64,000 nucleotides of DNA from NCBI RefSeq assembly GCF_003298775.1, contig NZ_QNTQ01000005.1, positions 211,074-275,073 of the forward strand, read 5' to 3'. The notes beneath the pieces are model-generated. The model searched no databases. It was not told the origin of the DNA and saw nothing but the letters and a program-made list of their open reading frames with translations. Positions 24,111 to 31,871 of this stretch are shown one piece after another. The stretch's first letter is position 1; each line of letters opens with the position of its first letter. The stretch comes from Rhodosalinus halophilus. Lineage in GTDB: Bacteria > Pseudomonadota > Alphaproteobacteria > Rhodobacterales > Rhodobacteraceae. A program made the translations under genes and the position numbers.

Positions 24111-25580
24111 ATGCCAGACTTCGTGCTTCGCCGCCCCAAAAGCGCGGCGGCGCTCGTCGCGCTCTTCGCGGCCGCGCAGCCGCTCGCCGCGCAGCAATCC
24201 GTGCAGGGCACGGCGCCGGGCGCCGACTACGACACGCCGGCCGGCTTTCAGGAGATGGTCGCCGACAAGCTGCCCGCCGTTGTCGGCATCCTGTCCACGG
24301 CGCCCGCGCGTGCCGGCGGGCCGGAACGCGGACCGCGCCTGCCGCCGGGCTTCGAGGACTTCTTCGGCGCACCGATGCCGCAGCAGCCGCCAGGCCCGAT
24401 GCGCGCGCAGGGCTCGGGCTTCTTCGTGTCTGCTGACGGCTACGTGGTGACGAACAACCATGTGGTGCAGGGCGCCGAGAGCGTCGAGGTCGTCCTCGCC
24501 GACGAAGAGCGGCTCGAGGCCGCGATCGTCGGCACCGACCCGGCCACGGATCTCGCGCTGCTCAAGGTCGAGACCGACGAGACGCGGCCCTTCGTCACCT
24601 GGGGCGCCTCCTCGGATCTCCAGGTGGGCGAATGGCTGGTCGCCATCGGCAATCCCTTCGGCCTCCGCGCGACGGTCACCGCGGGCATCCTCTCGGCGCG
24701 CTCGCGCGACATCCGCTCGGGGCCCTACGACGACTTCCTGCAGACCGACGCCGCGATCAACAGCGGCAACTCGGGCGGCCCGCTCTTCAACACGGAGGGC
24801 GACGTCGTCGGGGTCAACACGGCAATCTTCTCGCCATCGGGCGGGAACGTCGGGATCGGCTTCGCGATCCCCTCGCGCGTGGCGCAGTCGGTGGTGGCCG
24901 ACCTGCGGGACGACGGCGAGGTGGAACGCGGCTATCTCGGGGTTCGCCTTCAGCCCGTGGACGCGAATCTCGCCGCGGCGCTCGGCCTGCCCGAAGACGC
25001 GCCCGGCGGCGCGCTGATCGCCGATGTGACAGAGGGCAGTCCTGCGGCCGAAGCCGGGCTGCGGCCAGGCGACGTCGTCACGCAGATCGCAGGCGAGCCG
25101 ATCGAGGATCCGCGCGCGCTTTCCTTCGCCGTGGCCGCGCTCGAGGCGGGCAGCGAGGTCGGCGTCAGCGTGCTGCGCGAGGGCGAGCCCGAGCGGCTGG
25201 AGGTGACCATCGGCGAACAGCCGGCAGAGTTCTTCGCTGCCGCCGCTCCCCCGCAGACCCCGCAGGACGACGGCCAAGCGCGCCTCGGCGTCACCGTCGC
25301 CCCGGTGGACGGCGAGCTGCGCGCGCGGTCGAACCTGCCGGACACCGTCTCCGGCCTCTATGTCGTGTCGGTCGCGCCCGGCACCCCGGCCGCCCGCGCC
25401 GGCCTGCGCGAGGGCGACGTGATCTCGACCGCCGACGGCGAGGAGATCGAGGGCGTCGAGGCGCTGCGCGCGGCTGCGCGCGCTGCCGAAGAGTCCGAGC
25501 GGCCGCTGCTCCTGCGCGTCTTCCGCGGTGGCAGTCACAGCTTCGTCGCGGTGCGGCTCGACGACGGCGACCAGAGCTGA
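24111..25580 (+). CDS. HtrA/DegP-type periplasmic serine protease
   Basis: A 489-residue Do-family protease. An N-terminal signal peptide ends near AAAQPLAAQQS. The trypsin-like domain has the triad His in NNHVV (about 116), Asp in DLALLKV (about 147) and Ser in GNSGGP (about 222). Two PDZ domains follow (about 265-355 and 385-480, with GYLGVRLQPV and VLREGEPERLEV in the first). It would degrade or refold damaged envelope proteins in the periplasm. AGGAGGAGA precedes the ATG. Only a poor GGAAC-N16-GATT element lies upstream, so stress sigma control is uncertain. Confidence 0.95.
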   Translation: MPDFVLRRPKSAAALVALFAAAQPLAAQQSVQGTAPGADYDTPAGFQEMVADKLPAVVGILSTAPARAGGPERGPRLPPGFEDFFGAPMPQQPPGPMRAQGSGFFVSADGYVVTNNHVVQGAESVEVVLADEERLEAAIVGTDPATDLALLKVETDETRPFVTWGASSDLQVGEWLVAIGNPFGLRATVTAGILSARSRDIRSGPYDDFLQTDAAINSGNSGGPLFNTEGDVVGVNTAIFSPSGGNVGIGFAIPSRVAQSVVADLRDDGEVERGYLGVRLQPVDANLAAALGLPEDAPGGALIADVTEGSPAAEAGLRPGDVVTQIAGEPIEDPRALSFAVAALEAGSEVGVSVLREGEPERLEVTIGEQPAEFFAAAAPPQTPQDDGQARLGVTVAPVDGELRARSNLPDTVSGLYVVSVAPGTPAARAGLREGDVISTADGEEIEGVEALRAAARAAEESERPLLLRVFRGGSHSFVAVRLDDGDQS

Positions 25581-25599
25581 TCGCCCGCGACCGCCACGC

Positions 25600-25632
25600 A
25601 AAAAGGCCCCGCCGGAGCGATCCGGCGGGGCC
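25600..25632 (-). terminator. Strong terminator between htrA and csbD
   Basis: GGCCCCGCCGGA (25605-25616) and TCCGGCGGGGCC (25621-25632) form a 12-bp perfect stem with loop GCGA. Read on the minus strand it is followed by five T residues, so it fits termination of csbD. It may also stop htrA transcripts. Confidence 0.8.
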
Positions 25633-25655
25633 GCTTCATTCATGTCAGGCAGGTT

Positions 25656-25856
25656 TCAGCGCTGCTCGGCCATCCACTTGTCGAGTTCCTCGCGCGCCTG
25701 CTCCTTGCTCTTGCCGTAGCGCTGCTGGATCAGGCCCTCGAGCTGTTCGCGGTCGCCGGCGGCCTGCTGAACATCATCCTCGGTCAGTTCGCCCCAGCGC
25801 TCTCGGATGCGCCCGGTCATTTCCTTCCAGCGCCCCTGGATCTGGTCCCAGTTCAT
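25656..25856 (-). CDS. CsbD family stress protein
   Basis: A 66-residue protein with the CsbD signature: MNWDQIQGRWKEMTGRIRERWGELTEDD at the start and LEGLIQQRYGKSKEQAREELDKW later. CsbD proteins are small, highly charged and helical, and are strongly induced in general stress (for example by sigma B in Bacillus and in many proteobacteria). Their molecular role is unknown. The ATG at 25856 has AGGAGG upstream. It is divergent from the DUF892 gene. Confidence 0.93.
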   Translation of the reverse strand: MNWDQIQGRWKEMTGRIRERWGELTEDDVQQAAGDREQLEGLIQQRYGKSKEQAREELDKWMAEQR

Positions 25857-25898
25857 CACGTCCTCCTTTGGCAACGTCGTCTTGGTTTCCTGCGAAGA

Positions 25899-25924
25899 AA
25901 GGCGGCGCGATCGGGTGAAGTTCC
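25899..25924 (-). promoter_or_regulatory. Weak candidate stress promoter of csbD, GGAAC-N17-CCTT
   Basis: On the minus strand, GGAAC (complement of 25920-25924), 17 bases, CCTT (complement of 25899-25902), 42 bases before the csbD ATG. One mismatch at the normally invariant G of the -10 box. Confidence 0.3.
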
Positions 25925-25937
25925 GCCCTTGCAGGCA

Positions 25938-25962
25938 GGAACCCTGCGCCGGGCGATCCGTT
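25938..25962 (+). promoter_or_regulatory. EcfG-type promoter, perfect GGAAC-N16-CGTT
   Basis: GGAAC (25938-25942), 16 bases, CGTT (25959-25962), 62 bases before the DUF892 ATG at 26025. Confidence 0.75.
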
Positions 25963-26024
25963 GAGAGACAGACGGCGGGCGCGCCGCGCCTGCCCCCGAG
26001 TTTCGGAAGAAGGAGATCGCTGCC

Positions 26025-26519
26025 ATGGCGACCGATGATCTGAAAGACCTCTATATCGAGCAGGTGCAGGACATGCACAGCGCCTGCAAGCAATCCGAGG
26101 ACATCACCCGCAAGCTGGTCGAGGCGGCCTCCAACGATGATCTGAAGGACGCGCTCCAGCGCGGCGTCGAGGGTATCGAGCGCGGCCGCGATACCATGGC
26201 GCAGCTCGCGAAGGCCCACGGCGCAGAGGCGGACGGCCGCCACAGCAAGGCGATGGAAGGCCTCGTCGCGGAATCCGAAAAGGACGTCTTCGGCGAGCGT
26301 TTCACCGACGAGGATACGCGCGATGCGGCGATCATCGCCGAGTATCAGCGCATGGCGCACTACGCCATCGCAGGCTACGGCACGATCCGCGCCTTCGCCC
26401 AGCGGCTCAAGCTGGATTCCGATGCCGCAGCCGCGCAGGAGTGCCTGGACAAGTCCTACGACGGCGACCGCAAGTTTACCGAGATCGCGACCGGACATGT
26501 GAACCGCGACGCGGCGTGA
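26025..26519 (+). CDS. DUF892 (YciE/YciF-like) ferritin-fold protein
   Basis: A 164-residue all-helical protein starting DDLKDLYIEQVQDMHSACKQSEDI, typical of DUF892, a ferritin-like four-helix family (YciE, YciF) induced by osmotic and other stresses. Candidate metal or packing residues are the Glu of YIEQ, the His of DMHS and further Glu/His in later helices (AEYQRMAHYAI). It is not certain that a full di-iron site is present. AAGGAG lies upstream of the ATG. It is monocistronic, with a perfect stress promoter and a clear terminator. Confidence 0.9.
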   Translation: MATDDLKDLYIEQVQDMHSACKQSEDITRKLVEAASNDDLKDALQRGVEGIERGRDTMAQLAKAHGAEADGRHSKAMEGLVAESEKDVFGERFTDEDTRDAAIIAEYQRMAHYAIAGYGTIRAFAQRLKLDSDAAAAQECLDKSYDGDRKFTEIATGHVNRDAA

Positions 26520-26576
26520 TTTCCGGTTTTCCCTCACCGTCGGCGCGGCTTGATCCCTGGGACGCGTCGGCCACCT

Positions 26577-26607
26577 GCCCGTGCAGCCTTTGCTGCGCGG
26601 GCCTTTT
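26577..26607 (+). terminator. Rho-independent terminator of the DUF892 gene
   Basis: GCCCGTGCAGC (26577-26587) and GCTGCGCGGGC (26592-26602) pair over 11 positions with one G-U wobble and loop CTTT, followed by C and TTTT (26604-26607). It starts 58 bases after the stop. Confidence 0.75.
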
Positions 26608-26849
26608 CGGTGCACTGCGCCTGGCTTCGTGTCGACCGGCACGTCAGCAGTAGGGGAAACGTCCCGCATCCGCCTGCGCAAAGACAACCGCCGCCACCTG
26701 TGGGCGGGGGGTTACTTCGGGCGGTGTCGGTATTCTGGGAAGGTGGGCGACTGCGGCGGGGACAGATGCCACAGCCGCCCGGGGACCGGCCGGGTCGAGA
26801 CCCGACACAGCCCGTCAACTAATTCGAATGGCCTCGAGTTCCCGTGAGG
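26608..26849 (-). other. Intergenic region, possible small RNA locus
   Basis: I see no convincing protein gene in these bases. A GGAAC-N17-AGTT element on the minus strand (26817-26842) points into the region. Downstream of it the minus strand can form small hairpins such as GGGTC-TC-GACCC. The sequence is less G+C-rich than its neighbours around 26640-26750. A short stress-induced RNA is possible, without further support. Confidence 0.25.
26817..26842 (-). promoter_or_regulatory. Candidate orphan stress promoter, GGAAC-N17-AGTT
   Basis: On the minus strand, GGAAC (complement of 26838-26842), 17 bases, AGTT (complement of 26817-26820). No recognisable gene follows within the next 290 bases. 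Confidence 0.3.
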
Positions 26850-27035
26850 TCAGCGAATGCCGCGGGGTGCGGCAATCTGACCCGGAATCTTCTTGCAGCT
26901 CTGGGCGGGCGCCCGTGCCGGGATGCGCGAGGGAGCGGGTTTCGGCTCTGGCGGCAACAGGCCCTCGAGCCAGCCGCCGAGCACTTCCTTCCAACCGCTC
27001 TTCGGCCGCGGGCGGGCAGGTTCAGCTTGAGGCAT
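26850..27035 (-). CDS. Small Pro-rich hypothetical protein (61 residues)
   Basis: Starts MPQAEPARPRPKSGWKEVL and continues through GGWLEGLLPPEPKPAPSR to a basic C-terminus. It is Pro/Ala/Arg-rich with one short amphipathic segment (GWKEVLGGWLEGLL). I do not recognise a family. Support comes from a near-perfect ribosome site (AGGAGGTCGAC) directly before the ATG at 27035 and a GGAAC-N17-GGTT promoter element 38 bases upstream. A longer reading upstream has no such support. It could be a peptide that binds membranes, but that is only suggested by its shape. Confidence 0.5.
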   Translation of the reverse strand: MPQAEPARPRPKSGWKEVLGGWLEGLLPPEPKPAPSRIPARAPAQSCKKIPGQIAAPRGIR

Positions 27036-27072
27036 TGTCGACCTCCTGGGCATCGTTGGTTGACGAAAGAGA

Positions 27073-27098
27073 AACCCGTCCCCCGCCATCCTGGTTCC
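27073..27098 (-). promoter_or_regulatory. EcfG-type promoter variant GGAAC-N17-GGTT
   Basis: On the minus strand, GGAAC (complement of 27094-27098), 17 bases, GGTT (complement of 27073-27076), 37 bases before the ATG at 27035. Confidence 0.5.
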
Positions 27099-27292
27099 GT
27101 TCGAACGGCGAGGCCGTGACGCCCTGCGGCGCGCGCGCATTGGCCGGGATGTGCCGAAAAGGGAGGGCGGCCGCGCCGGGGACGCGACCGCCCTGGGGAG
27201 GGACAGGCACCTCTTTTCAAAGGCGCAACCGAACAACATCCAAATGCGCCTTTTGTTCCCGCGCTGGGTGGAAGCCGCCGCGACGATGCGCA

Positions 27293-27318
27293 GGAACGCG
27301 AGGCCGGCTCCGGATGTT
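27293..27318 (+). promoter_or_regulatory. EcfG-type promoter variant GGAAC-N17-TGTT
   Basis: GGAAC (27293-27297), 17 bases, TGTT (27315-27318), 25 bases before the FNT ATG at 27344. One mismatch. Confidence 0.45.
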
Positions 27319-27343
27319 GGCCGCGCGACCCCAAGGAGGCCCG

Positions 27344-28207
27344 ATGCCGGAACGCGAGCAGGACCACCAGCGGCGGGACGCCGCCCCCTTCGATCCGCGC
27401 GAGCGCGAGGAGATCGAGAGCCGCACGCCGATCTCGCCGCCCGCCGTCTTCGAGGTGATCCGCCGCGCCGGCCGGCGCGAGACCGGCCGGCCGGCCGCCG
27501 CGCTGCTCGCGTCCGGCCTGGTGGCGGGTGTGGCGATCGGCTTCTCGCTGCTGACCGAGGCGCTGTTGCGGGCGCATCTGCCCGATACCGATTGGCGGCC
27601 GCTGGTCGACAACTTCGGCTATACCGTGGGCTTCCTGATCGTCATCAAGGGGCAGATGCAGCTCTTCACCGAGAACACCATCACCGCGGTCTGCCCCGCG
27701 CTCGAGACGCCTAACCGCGAGACGCTCGCCGGGCTGCTGCGGCTCTGGGCGCTCGTGCTTTCCGCCAATCTCGTCGGCGCCGCCGGTTTCGGCATGGCGC
27801 TCTGGCTCACGCAGGGCATGCAGCCCGAGATATGGGAAGCCGCGCGCGCTATCGCCGCGCACGGCACGGGTTTCACCGCAGGCGAGACGCTGGCGCGCGG
27901 CATCGGTGCGGGCTGGCTGATCGCGGCGCTGGTCTGGATCATGTCGACGACCGAGCGCGCGCACATGCCCCTGATCATGGCGCTGACCTATGTCATCGCG
28001 CTCGCCGGGTTCACCCATGTCGTCGCCGGCACGGTCGAGGCCGCCGTCGCGGCACTCGCTGGAGATCTCGCGCCCGGCGCGGCCGTTTTCCGCGTCTTTC
28101 TGCCGACGCTCGCAGGCAACATCCTGGGCGGCACGGTGCTCTTCACCCTGCTGACCTGGGCGCAGATCCGCGCCGAGCTCCACCGGCAGCGCACCGGCCG
28201 GGGCTGA
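27344..28207 (+). CDS. Formate/nitrite transporter (FNT) family channel
   Basis: A 287-residue membrane protein with a hydrophilic, charged 45-residue N-terminus and six membrane helices. GLVAGVAIGFSLLTEALLRA, YTVGFLIVIKGQMQLFTENTI and LSANLVGAAGFG place it in the FNT family, pentameric channels for formate, nitrite or hydrosulfide. The TEN of QLFTENTI fits the second constriction loop. The charged N-terminal extension and lack of formate or nitrite enzymes nearby make the substrate unclear; it resembles the YfdC-like branch. AAGGAGG precedes the ATG, and a stress-type element lies upstream. Confidence 0.85.
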   Translation: MPEREQDHQRRDAAPFDPREREEIESRTPISPPAVFEVIRRAGRRETGRPAAALLASGLVAGVAIGFSLLTEALLRAHLPDTDWRPLVDNFGYTVGFLIVIKGQMQLFTENTITAVCPALETPNRETLAGLLRLWALVLSANLVGAAGFGMALWLTQGMQPEIWEAARAIAAHGTGFTAGETLARGIGAGWLIAALVWIMSTTERAHMPLIMALTYVIALAGFTHVVAGTVEAAVAALAGDLAPGAAVFRVFLPTLAGNILGGTVLFTLLTWAQIRAELHRQRTGRG

Positions 28208-28220
28208 CGGGCGGCGCAGC

Positions 28221-29273
28221 TCACCTGTTGGGCCGAAGCGTCAGGTTCTGCGCGCCGTTGGGCATCCAGGAGGCCGGCGCCTCGGTGCTCTGCAGCCTGT
28301 CCCGGCTGGGCGGCACGCCGAATTGCGCCCGATAGGCGCGCGAGAAATGCTCGGACGAGACGAACCCCGCGGTCACGGCGACCTCGGTCACGGAAAGATC
28401 GGTCTGCTGGAGCAGCCGGTGCGCGAGATTGAGCCGCAGCTGTCGGTAGAAGCGGCTGGGCGAGACGCCGTAGACGATGCGGAAATCGCGCTCCATCTGG
28501 CGCTGCGAGATACCGAGCCGCCCGGCGAGTTCCGGCACCGAAAGGGGCTCTTCCAGGGTCTGTTCCATGATGCGCACGGCTTCGCCGATGCGGGCGTTCA
28601 CCGCGCTCTCGCGCGGCAGCGGGTCCGAGGCCCGCAGGTTCCGCGCGGCGTCCGGGTGGTGATGCAACAGGTGCCGCGCCACCTGATCCGCGAGGCCGGG
28701 GCCGTCGGTGAGCGCCAGCAGATGCAGCATCAGGTCGAGATTGGCGAGCGCGCCCGCCGAGGTCGCCACGCGCCCGTCGATCTCGAAGGCAGCGTCCGTC
28801 ACCTCGATGTCCGGGTGGAGTTCGCGCAGCGGCGAGGCCGCGTCCCAATGCGCCGCCGCCTTGCGCCCCGACAAAAGCCCCGCCTGCGCCAGCGCGACCG
28901 AGCCCGTCTCGATCCCGACGACCGTCGCGCCGTGCCGCGCCACCTGTCGCAGCGCGCTGGCGACGCCGGGCGCGCGGCAATGGGTCTTGGCCTCGAAGCT
29001 CGCCAGCACGAAGGTCGCGCAGTCGGGCCGCAAGGCATCGAGCCCGCCGGAGACGACATGCGCCTGACCGTCGCTGGAGATCACCTTCGGCCCGCCGGTC
29101 GACAGAAGCCGCCAGGAATAGCGATCCTCGCCGAGCAGCCAGTTGGCGAGAAAGAGCGGCTCGGTCAGCAGCATGAGCCCCAGCGACGAGAAGCGCGGCA
29201 TCAGGAGGAACTGGACCTCGCGGCTCAGCGGCTTCTCGACGCGCGGCTCGCGTGTCGCGTCACGTTTCGTCAT
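28221..29273 (-). CDS. GlxA-type AraC family transcriptional regulator
   Basis: A 350-residue regulator. The N-terminal DJ-1/PfpI (GATase1-like) domain covers about residues 20-190 and contains IETGSVALAQAGLLSGRKAAAHW, where the usual nucleophile position is a Thr-Gly pair rather than Cys. The C-terminal AraC DNA-binding domain (about 240-335) has LSVPELAGRLGISQRQMERDFR and SVTEVAVTAGFVSSEHFSRAYRAQFG. GlxA relatives regulate quaternary amine catabolism (GbdR, CdhR) and others. It is divergent from the SDR gene, its most likely target. Confidence 0.9.
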   Translation of the reverse strand: MTKRDATREPRVEKPLSREVQFLLMPRFSSLGLMLLTEPLFLANWLLGEDRYSWRLLSTGGPKVISSDGQAHVVSGGLDALRPDCATFVLASFEAKTHCRAPGVASALRQVARHGATVVGIETGSVALAQAGLLSGRKAAAHWDAASPLRELHPDIEVTDAAFEIDGRVATSAGALANLDLMLHLLALTDGPGLADQVARHLLHHHPDAARNLRASDPLPRESAVNARIGEAVRIMEQTLEEPLSVPELAGRLGISQRQMERDFRIVYGVSPSRFYRQLRLNLAHRLLQQTDLSVTEVAVTAGFVSSEHFSRAYRAQFGVPPSRDRLQSTEAPASWMPNGAQNLTLRPNR

Positions 29274-29400
29274 GGGCCGGACGCTACGGCGGATCGGCCT
29301 CGAAGCCCAGCAAGATCCGGCAAAGCGTCGTCGAAAATCGTCAAGCACGGGACCGCGGGCGCATGTCCGGTGTCCGCGTCCGGGCGGAAAGGGGCACACG

Positions 29401-30165
29401 ATGCGCTTCGACGGCAAGAGGGTTCTCGTCACCGGCGGCGCCGGCGGGATCGGCGCGGCGACGGTGGCCGCCTTCCGCGACGAGGGTGCGACGGTGGCGC
29501 TCGGAACCCGGAGGGCCCAGGCCTTCGAGGGCTTCGCAGCCCGTCACGGCGCGGAGCGCGTTCACCCAGTGGTCGCCGACCTCGCCACCCCGGAGGGCTG
29601 CCGCAGCATGGTCGCCGCGGCGCTCGAGGCGCTCGGCGGCCTCGATGTGCTGGTCAACGCGGCCGGCGTCTATCTGGAAGCGGCGATCGAGGCGGTGGAT
29701 GACGACCACTGGAACAGGACGCTCGCCGTCGATCTCTCGGCGCCCTTCTTCTGCACCCAGGCGGCGCTTCCCGAGCTGGGCGCGCGCGGCGGCAACGTGG
29801 TGAACGTGGCCTCCGACGCGGCGCTGATCGGTCAGCCGCTGGCCGTGCCCTACTGCGCCGCCAAGGCCGGGCTGGTGAACATGACCAGGGCCATGGCGCT
29901 GGAACTCGCCGGGTCGGTGCGGGTGAACGCGGTCTGCCCCTCCAACGTCGACACGCCGATGATCCGCGGCGCAGCCGAGGCGAGCGGCGATCCCGACGCC
30001 TATATGCGCTGGGCCGAGAGCTACGCGCCCCAGGGCCGGATGGCGCAGCCCGAGGAGGTCGCCGCCGCGATCCTCTGGCTCGCGTCCGACGAGGCCGGCT
30101 TCGTTACCGGCGCCGCGCTGCCCGTCGACGGCGCGCGCACCGCCGGAGTCACCCTGTCGCGCTGA
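29401..30165 (+). CDS. SDR-family oxidoreductase
   Basis: A 254-residue classical short-chain dehydrogenase/reductase. Cofactor motif TGGAGGIG (residues 11-18), NAAG at about 86, the active-site Tyr-Lys in YCAAK (about 152) and the late PSNVDTPM stretch are all present. It oxidises or reduces an unknown alcohol or ketone with NAD(P)(H). It is divergent from the GlxA-type regulator. ATG chosen at the beginning of the Rossmann fold. A hairpin follows the stop. Confidence 0.92.
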   Translation: MRFDGKRVLVTGGAGGIGAATVAAFRDEGATVALGTRRAQAFEGFAARHGAERVHPVVADLATPEGCRSMVAAALEALGGLDVLVNAAGVYLEAAIEAVDDDHWNRTLAVDLSAPFFCTQAALPELGARGGNVVNVASDAALIGQPLAVPYCAAKAGLVNMTRAMALELAGSVRVNAVCPSNVDTPMIRGAAEASGDPDAYMRWAESYAPQGRMAQPEEVAAAILWLASDEAGFVTGAALPVDGARTAGVTLSR

Positions 30166-30171
30166 GCCGGG

Positions 30172-30196
30172 CCCGGCGCAGGCGCACCGCGCCGGG
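30172..30196. terminator. Hairpin between convergent SDR and GST genes
   Basis: CCCGGCGC (30172-30179) and GCGCCGGG (30189-30196) form an 8-bp stem with a 9-base loop, without a T run. Placed between convergent genes. Confidence 0.45.
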
Positions 30197-30214
30197 ATCG
30201 TCTGTCCCCCGTGG

Positions 30215-30916
30215 TCATCCTTCGCGCGGCGGGATGTCGAGCGCCCGCTGCACCGCGGGACGGGCGAGGAAGCGGTCGAGATAGGCGACCGTCCGCGGAT
30301 GCGTCTCCCAGCCGACCATCTCCTTCGCGCCGTAGAAGTCGAGCGCGCCGAGCCAGGGCGCCAGCGCCATGTCGGCAATCGAGTAGTCGCCCGCGATCCA
30401 CTCGCGCCCCTCGAGCGCGGTCTCCACCACGCCGAGCAGGCGCTTCGTCTCGCCGATGTAACGCTCGCGCGGGATCGGATCCTCGACCTCCGCGCCCTTG
30501 AACTTCACGAAGAAGCCGAGCTGGCCGAACATCGGCCCCGGCCCGCCCATCTGGAACATCAGCCACTGGATCGTCTCGTAGCGTGCCCGCGGATCGGCGG
30601 GCAGGAACTGTCCCGTCTTCTCGGCCAGATAGATCAGGATCGCCCCCGACTCGAACAGACCCACCGGCCGGCCGTCGGGCCCGTTCGGGTCGATGACGGC
30701 GGGAATCTTGTTGTTTGGATTGAGCGACAGGAACTCGGGGCTCTTCACGTCCGCATCGTCGAGCGTCACCCGGTGCGCCTCGTAGGGCAGCCCGGACTCC
30801 TCCAGAAACGTCGAGATCTTGATGCCGTTCGGGGTGGGAAAGGAATACAGTTGCAGGATCTGCGGGTTCTGCGCCGGCCAGCGCCGGGTGATCGGAAAAT
30901 CGTCGAGCGATGCCAT
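30215..30916 (-). CDS. Glutathione S-transferase, YghU/YfcG-like disulfide-bond oxidoreductase
   Basis: A 233-residue GST. The N-terminal thioredoxin-like domain begins ILQLYSFPTPNGIKISTFLEE, closely matching the Nu-class YghU/YfcG enzymes, with SPEFLSLNPNNKIPAVIDP and the glutathione-binding LFESGAILIYLAEKTG. The C-terminal helical domain has IAGDYSIADMALAPWL. Nu-class GSTs bind two glutathiones and act as disulfide reductases. ATG at 30916 is chosen because it begins the domain. Not obviously in an operon; convergent with the SDR and divergent from mscS. Confidence 0.93.
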   Translation of the reverse strand: MASLDDFPITRRWPAQNPQILQLYSFPTPNGIKISTFLEESGLPYEAHRVTLDDADVKSPEFLSLNPNNKIPAVIDPNGPDGRPVGLFESGAILIYLAEKTGQFLPADPRARYETIQWLMFQMGGPGPMFGQLGFFVKFKGAEVEDPIPRERYIGETKRLLGVVETALEGREWIAGDYSIADMALAPWLGALDFYGAKEMVGWETHPRTVAYLDRFLARPAVQRALDIPPREG

Positions 30917-31039
30917 TCTGGTCTCCTGTTGCGGTAAGACGCCAACATAGACGTCACCGCGGCGGGCGAAACCGTCAGACTTGTGCGCCGGCGCCGGATC
31001 CGCCATGCGCCGGCGCGGGTATCAAGGAGGATTTGACAG

Positions 31040-31846
31040 GTGCAGGAACTCATGGATACGGCCGCGGGCTACGGCCCGCTGGTCTGGAACGCCGTCAAGG
31101 CGCTCGCGGTCCTGATCGTCGGCTGGATCGTCGCCGGCATCGTCAGCGGGATGGTCCGCCGGCGGGTCAACGCAACCCCGCGGATCGACAGGACGCTCGG
31201 CAATTTCGCCGCCAGCCTGGTGAAATGGGTGCTGCTGCTCGTCGTGCTGATCGCCGTGCTGGGCATCTTCGGCATTCAGGCCACCAGCCTCGTCGCCATC
31301 CTCGGCGCCGCGACGCTCGCGATCGGGCTCGCCCTGCAGGGCACGCTCTCGGACCTCGCCGCGGGCGTCATGCTGATCGTCTTCCGCCCCTACAAGGTCG
31401 GGCAGTATGTCGATATCGGCGGCACCGCCGGGACGGTGCAGAACCTCGACCTGTTCGTGACGGAACTGGTGACGCCGGACAACGTGCAGATCATCATGCC
31501 CAACGGACAGGCCTGGGGCTCGATCATCACCAACTACTCGGCGCACGACACGCGCCGGCTGGATCTGACCTTCGGCATCGACTACGGCGACGACGCCGAG
31601 CGCGCGATGGGCATCATCCTGCGGATCGCGGAGGCCGACCCGCGCGTGATGGACGATCCGCTCCCCTGGACACGGGTGGTCGGTCTCGGCGAGAGCAGCG
31701 TGGACCTGGGCGTTCGCCTGTGGTGCGCCGCGGACGATTACTGGGAGCTGAAGTTCGACATGCTCAAGCGCGTGAAGGAGGCCTTCGACGCAGAGGGCGT
31801 GACCATCCCCTATCCGCATTCGGTCGAGATTCAGAAGAGCGTGTGA
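31040..31846 (+). CDS. Small-conductance mechanosensitive channel, MscS family
   Basis: A 268-residue MscS protein. Two N-terminal membrane helices precede the Gly/Ala-rich pore helix region (LGAATLAIGLALQGTLSDLAAGVML, about 87-111). The beta domain (FRPYKVGQYVDIGGTAGTV, MPNGQAWGSIITNYS) and the C-terminal alpha/beta domain follow. It opens under membrane tension to release solutes on osmotic downshock. The start is a GTG with AAGGAGG upstream. It is convergent with kdsA. Confidence 0.95.
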   Translation: MQELMDTAAGYGPLVWNAVKALAVLIVGWIVAGIVSGMVRRRVNATPRIDRTLGNFAASLVKWVLLLVVLIAVLGIFGIQATSLVAILGAATLAIGLALQGTLSDLAAGVMLIVFRPYKVGQYVDIGGTAGTVQNLDLFVTELVTPDNVQIIMPNGQAWGSIITNYSAHDTRRLDLTFGIDYGDDAERAMGIILRIAEADPRVMDDPLPWTRVVGLGESSVDLGVRLWCAADDYWELKFDMLKRVKEAFDAEGVTIPYPHSVEIQKSV

Positions 31847-31871
31847 GCGCCCCGCACCCCAGGCGGGCGGC

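Larger units (their letters stand above)
27036..27343. other. Divergent promoter region between the 61-codon gene and the FNT gene
   Basis: No gene is evident. It holds the minus-strand element at 27073-27098 and the plus-strand element at 27293-27318, plus the AAGGAGG ribosome site of the FNT gene. Confidence 0.5.

Noticed and set aside
25873..25890. Second stress promoter for csbD using GGAAA and CGTT
   Set aside because: The spacer would be only 9 bases.
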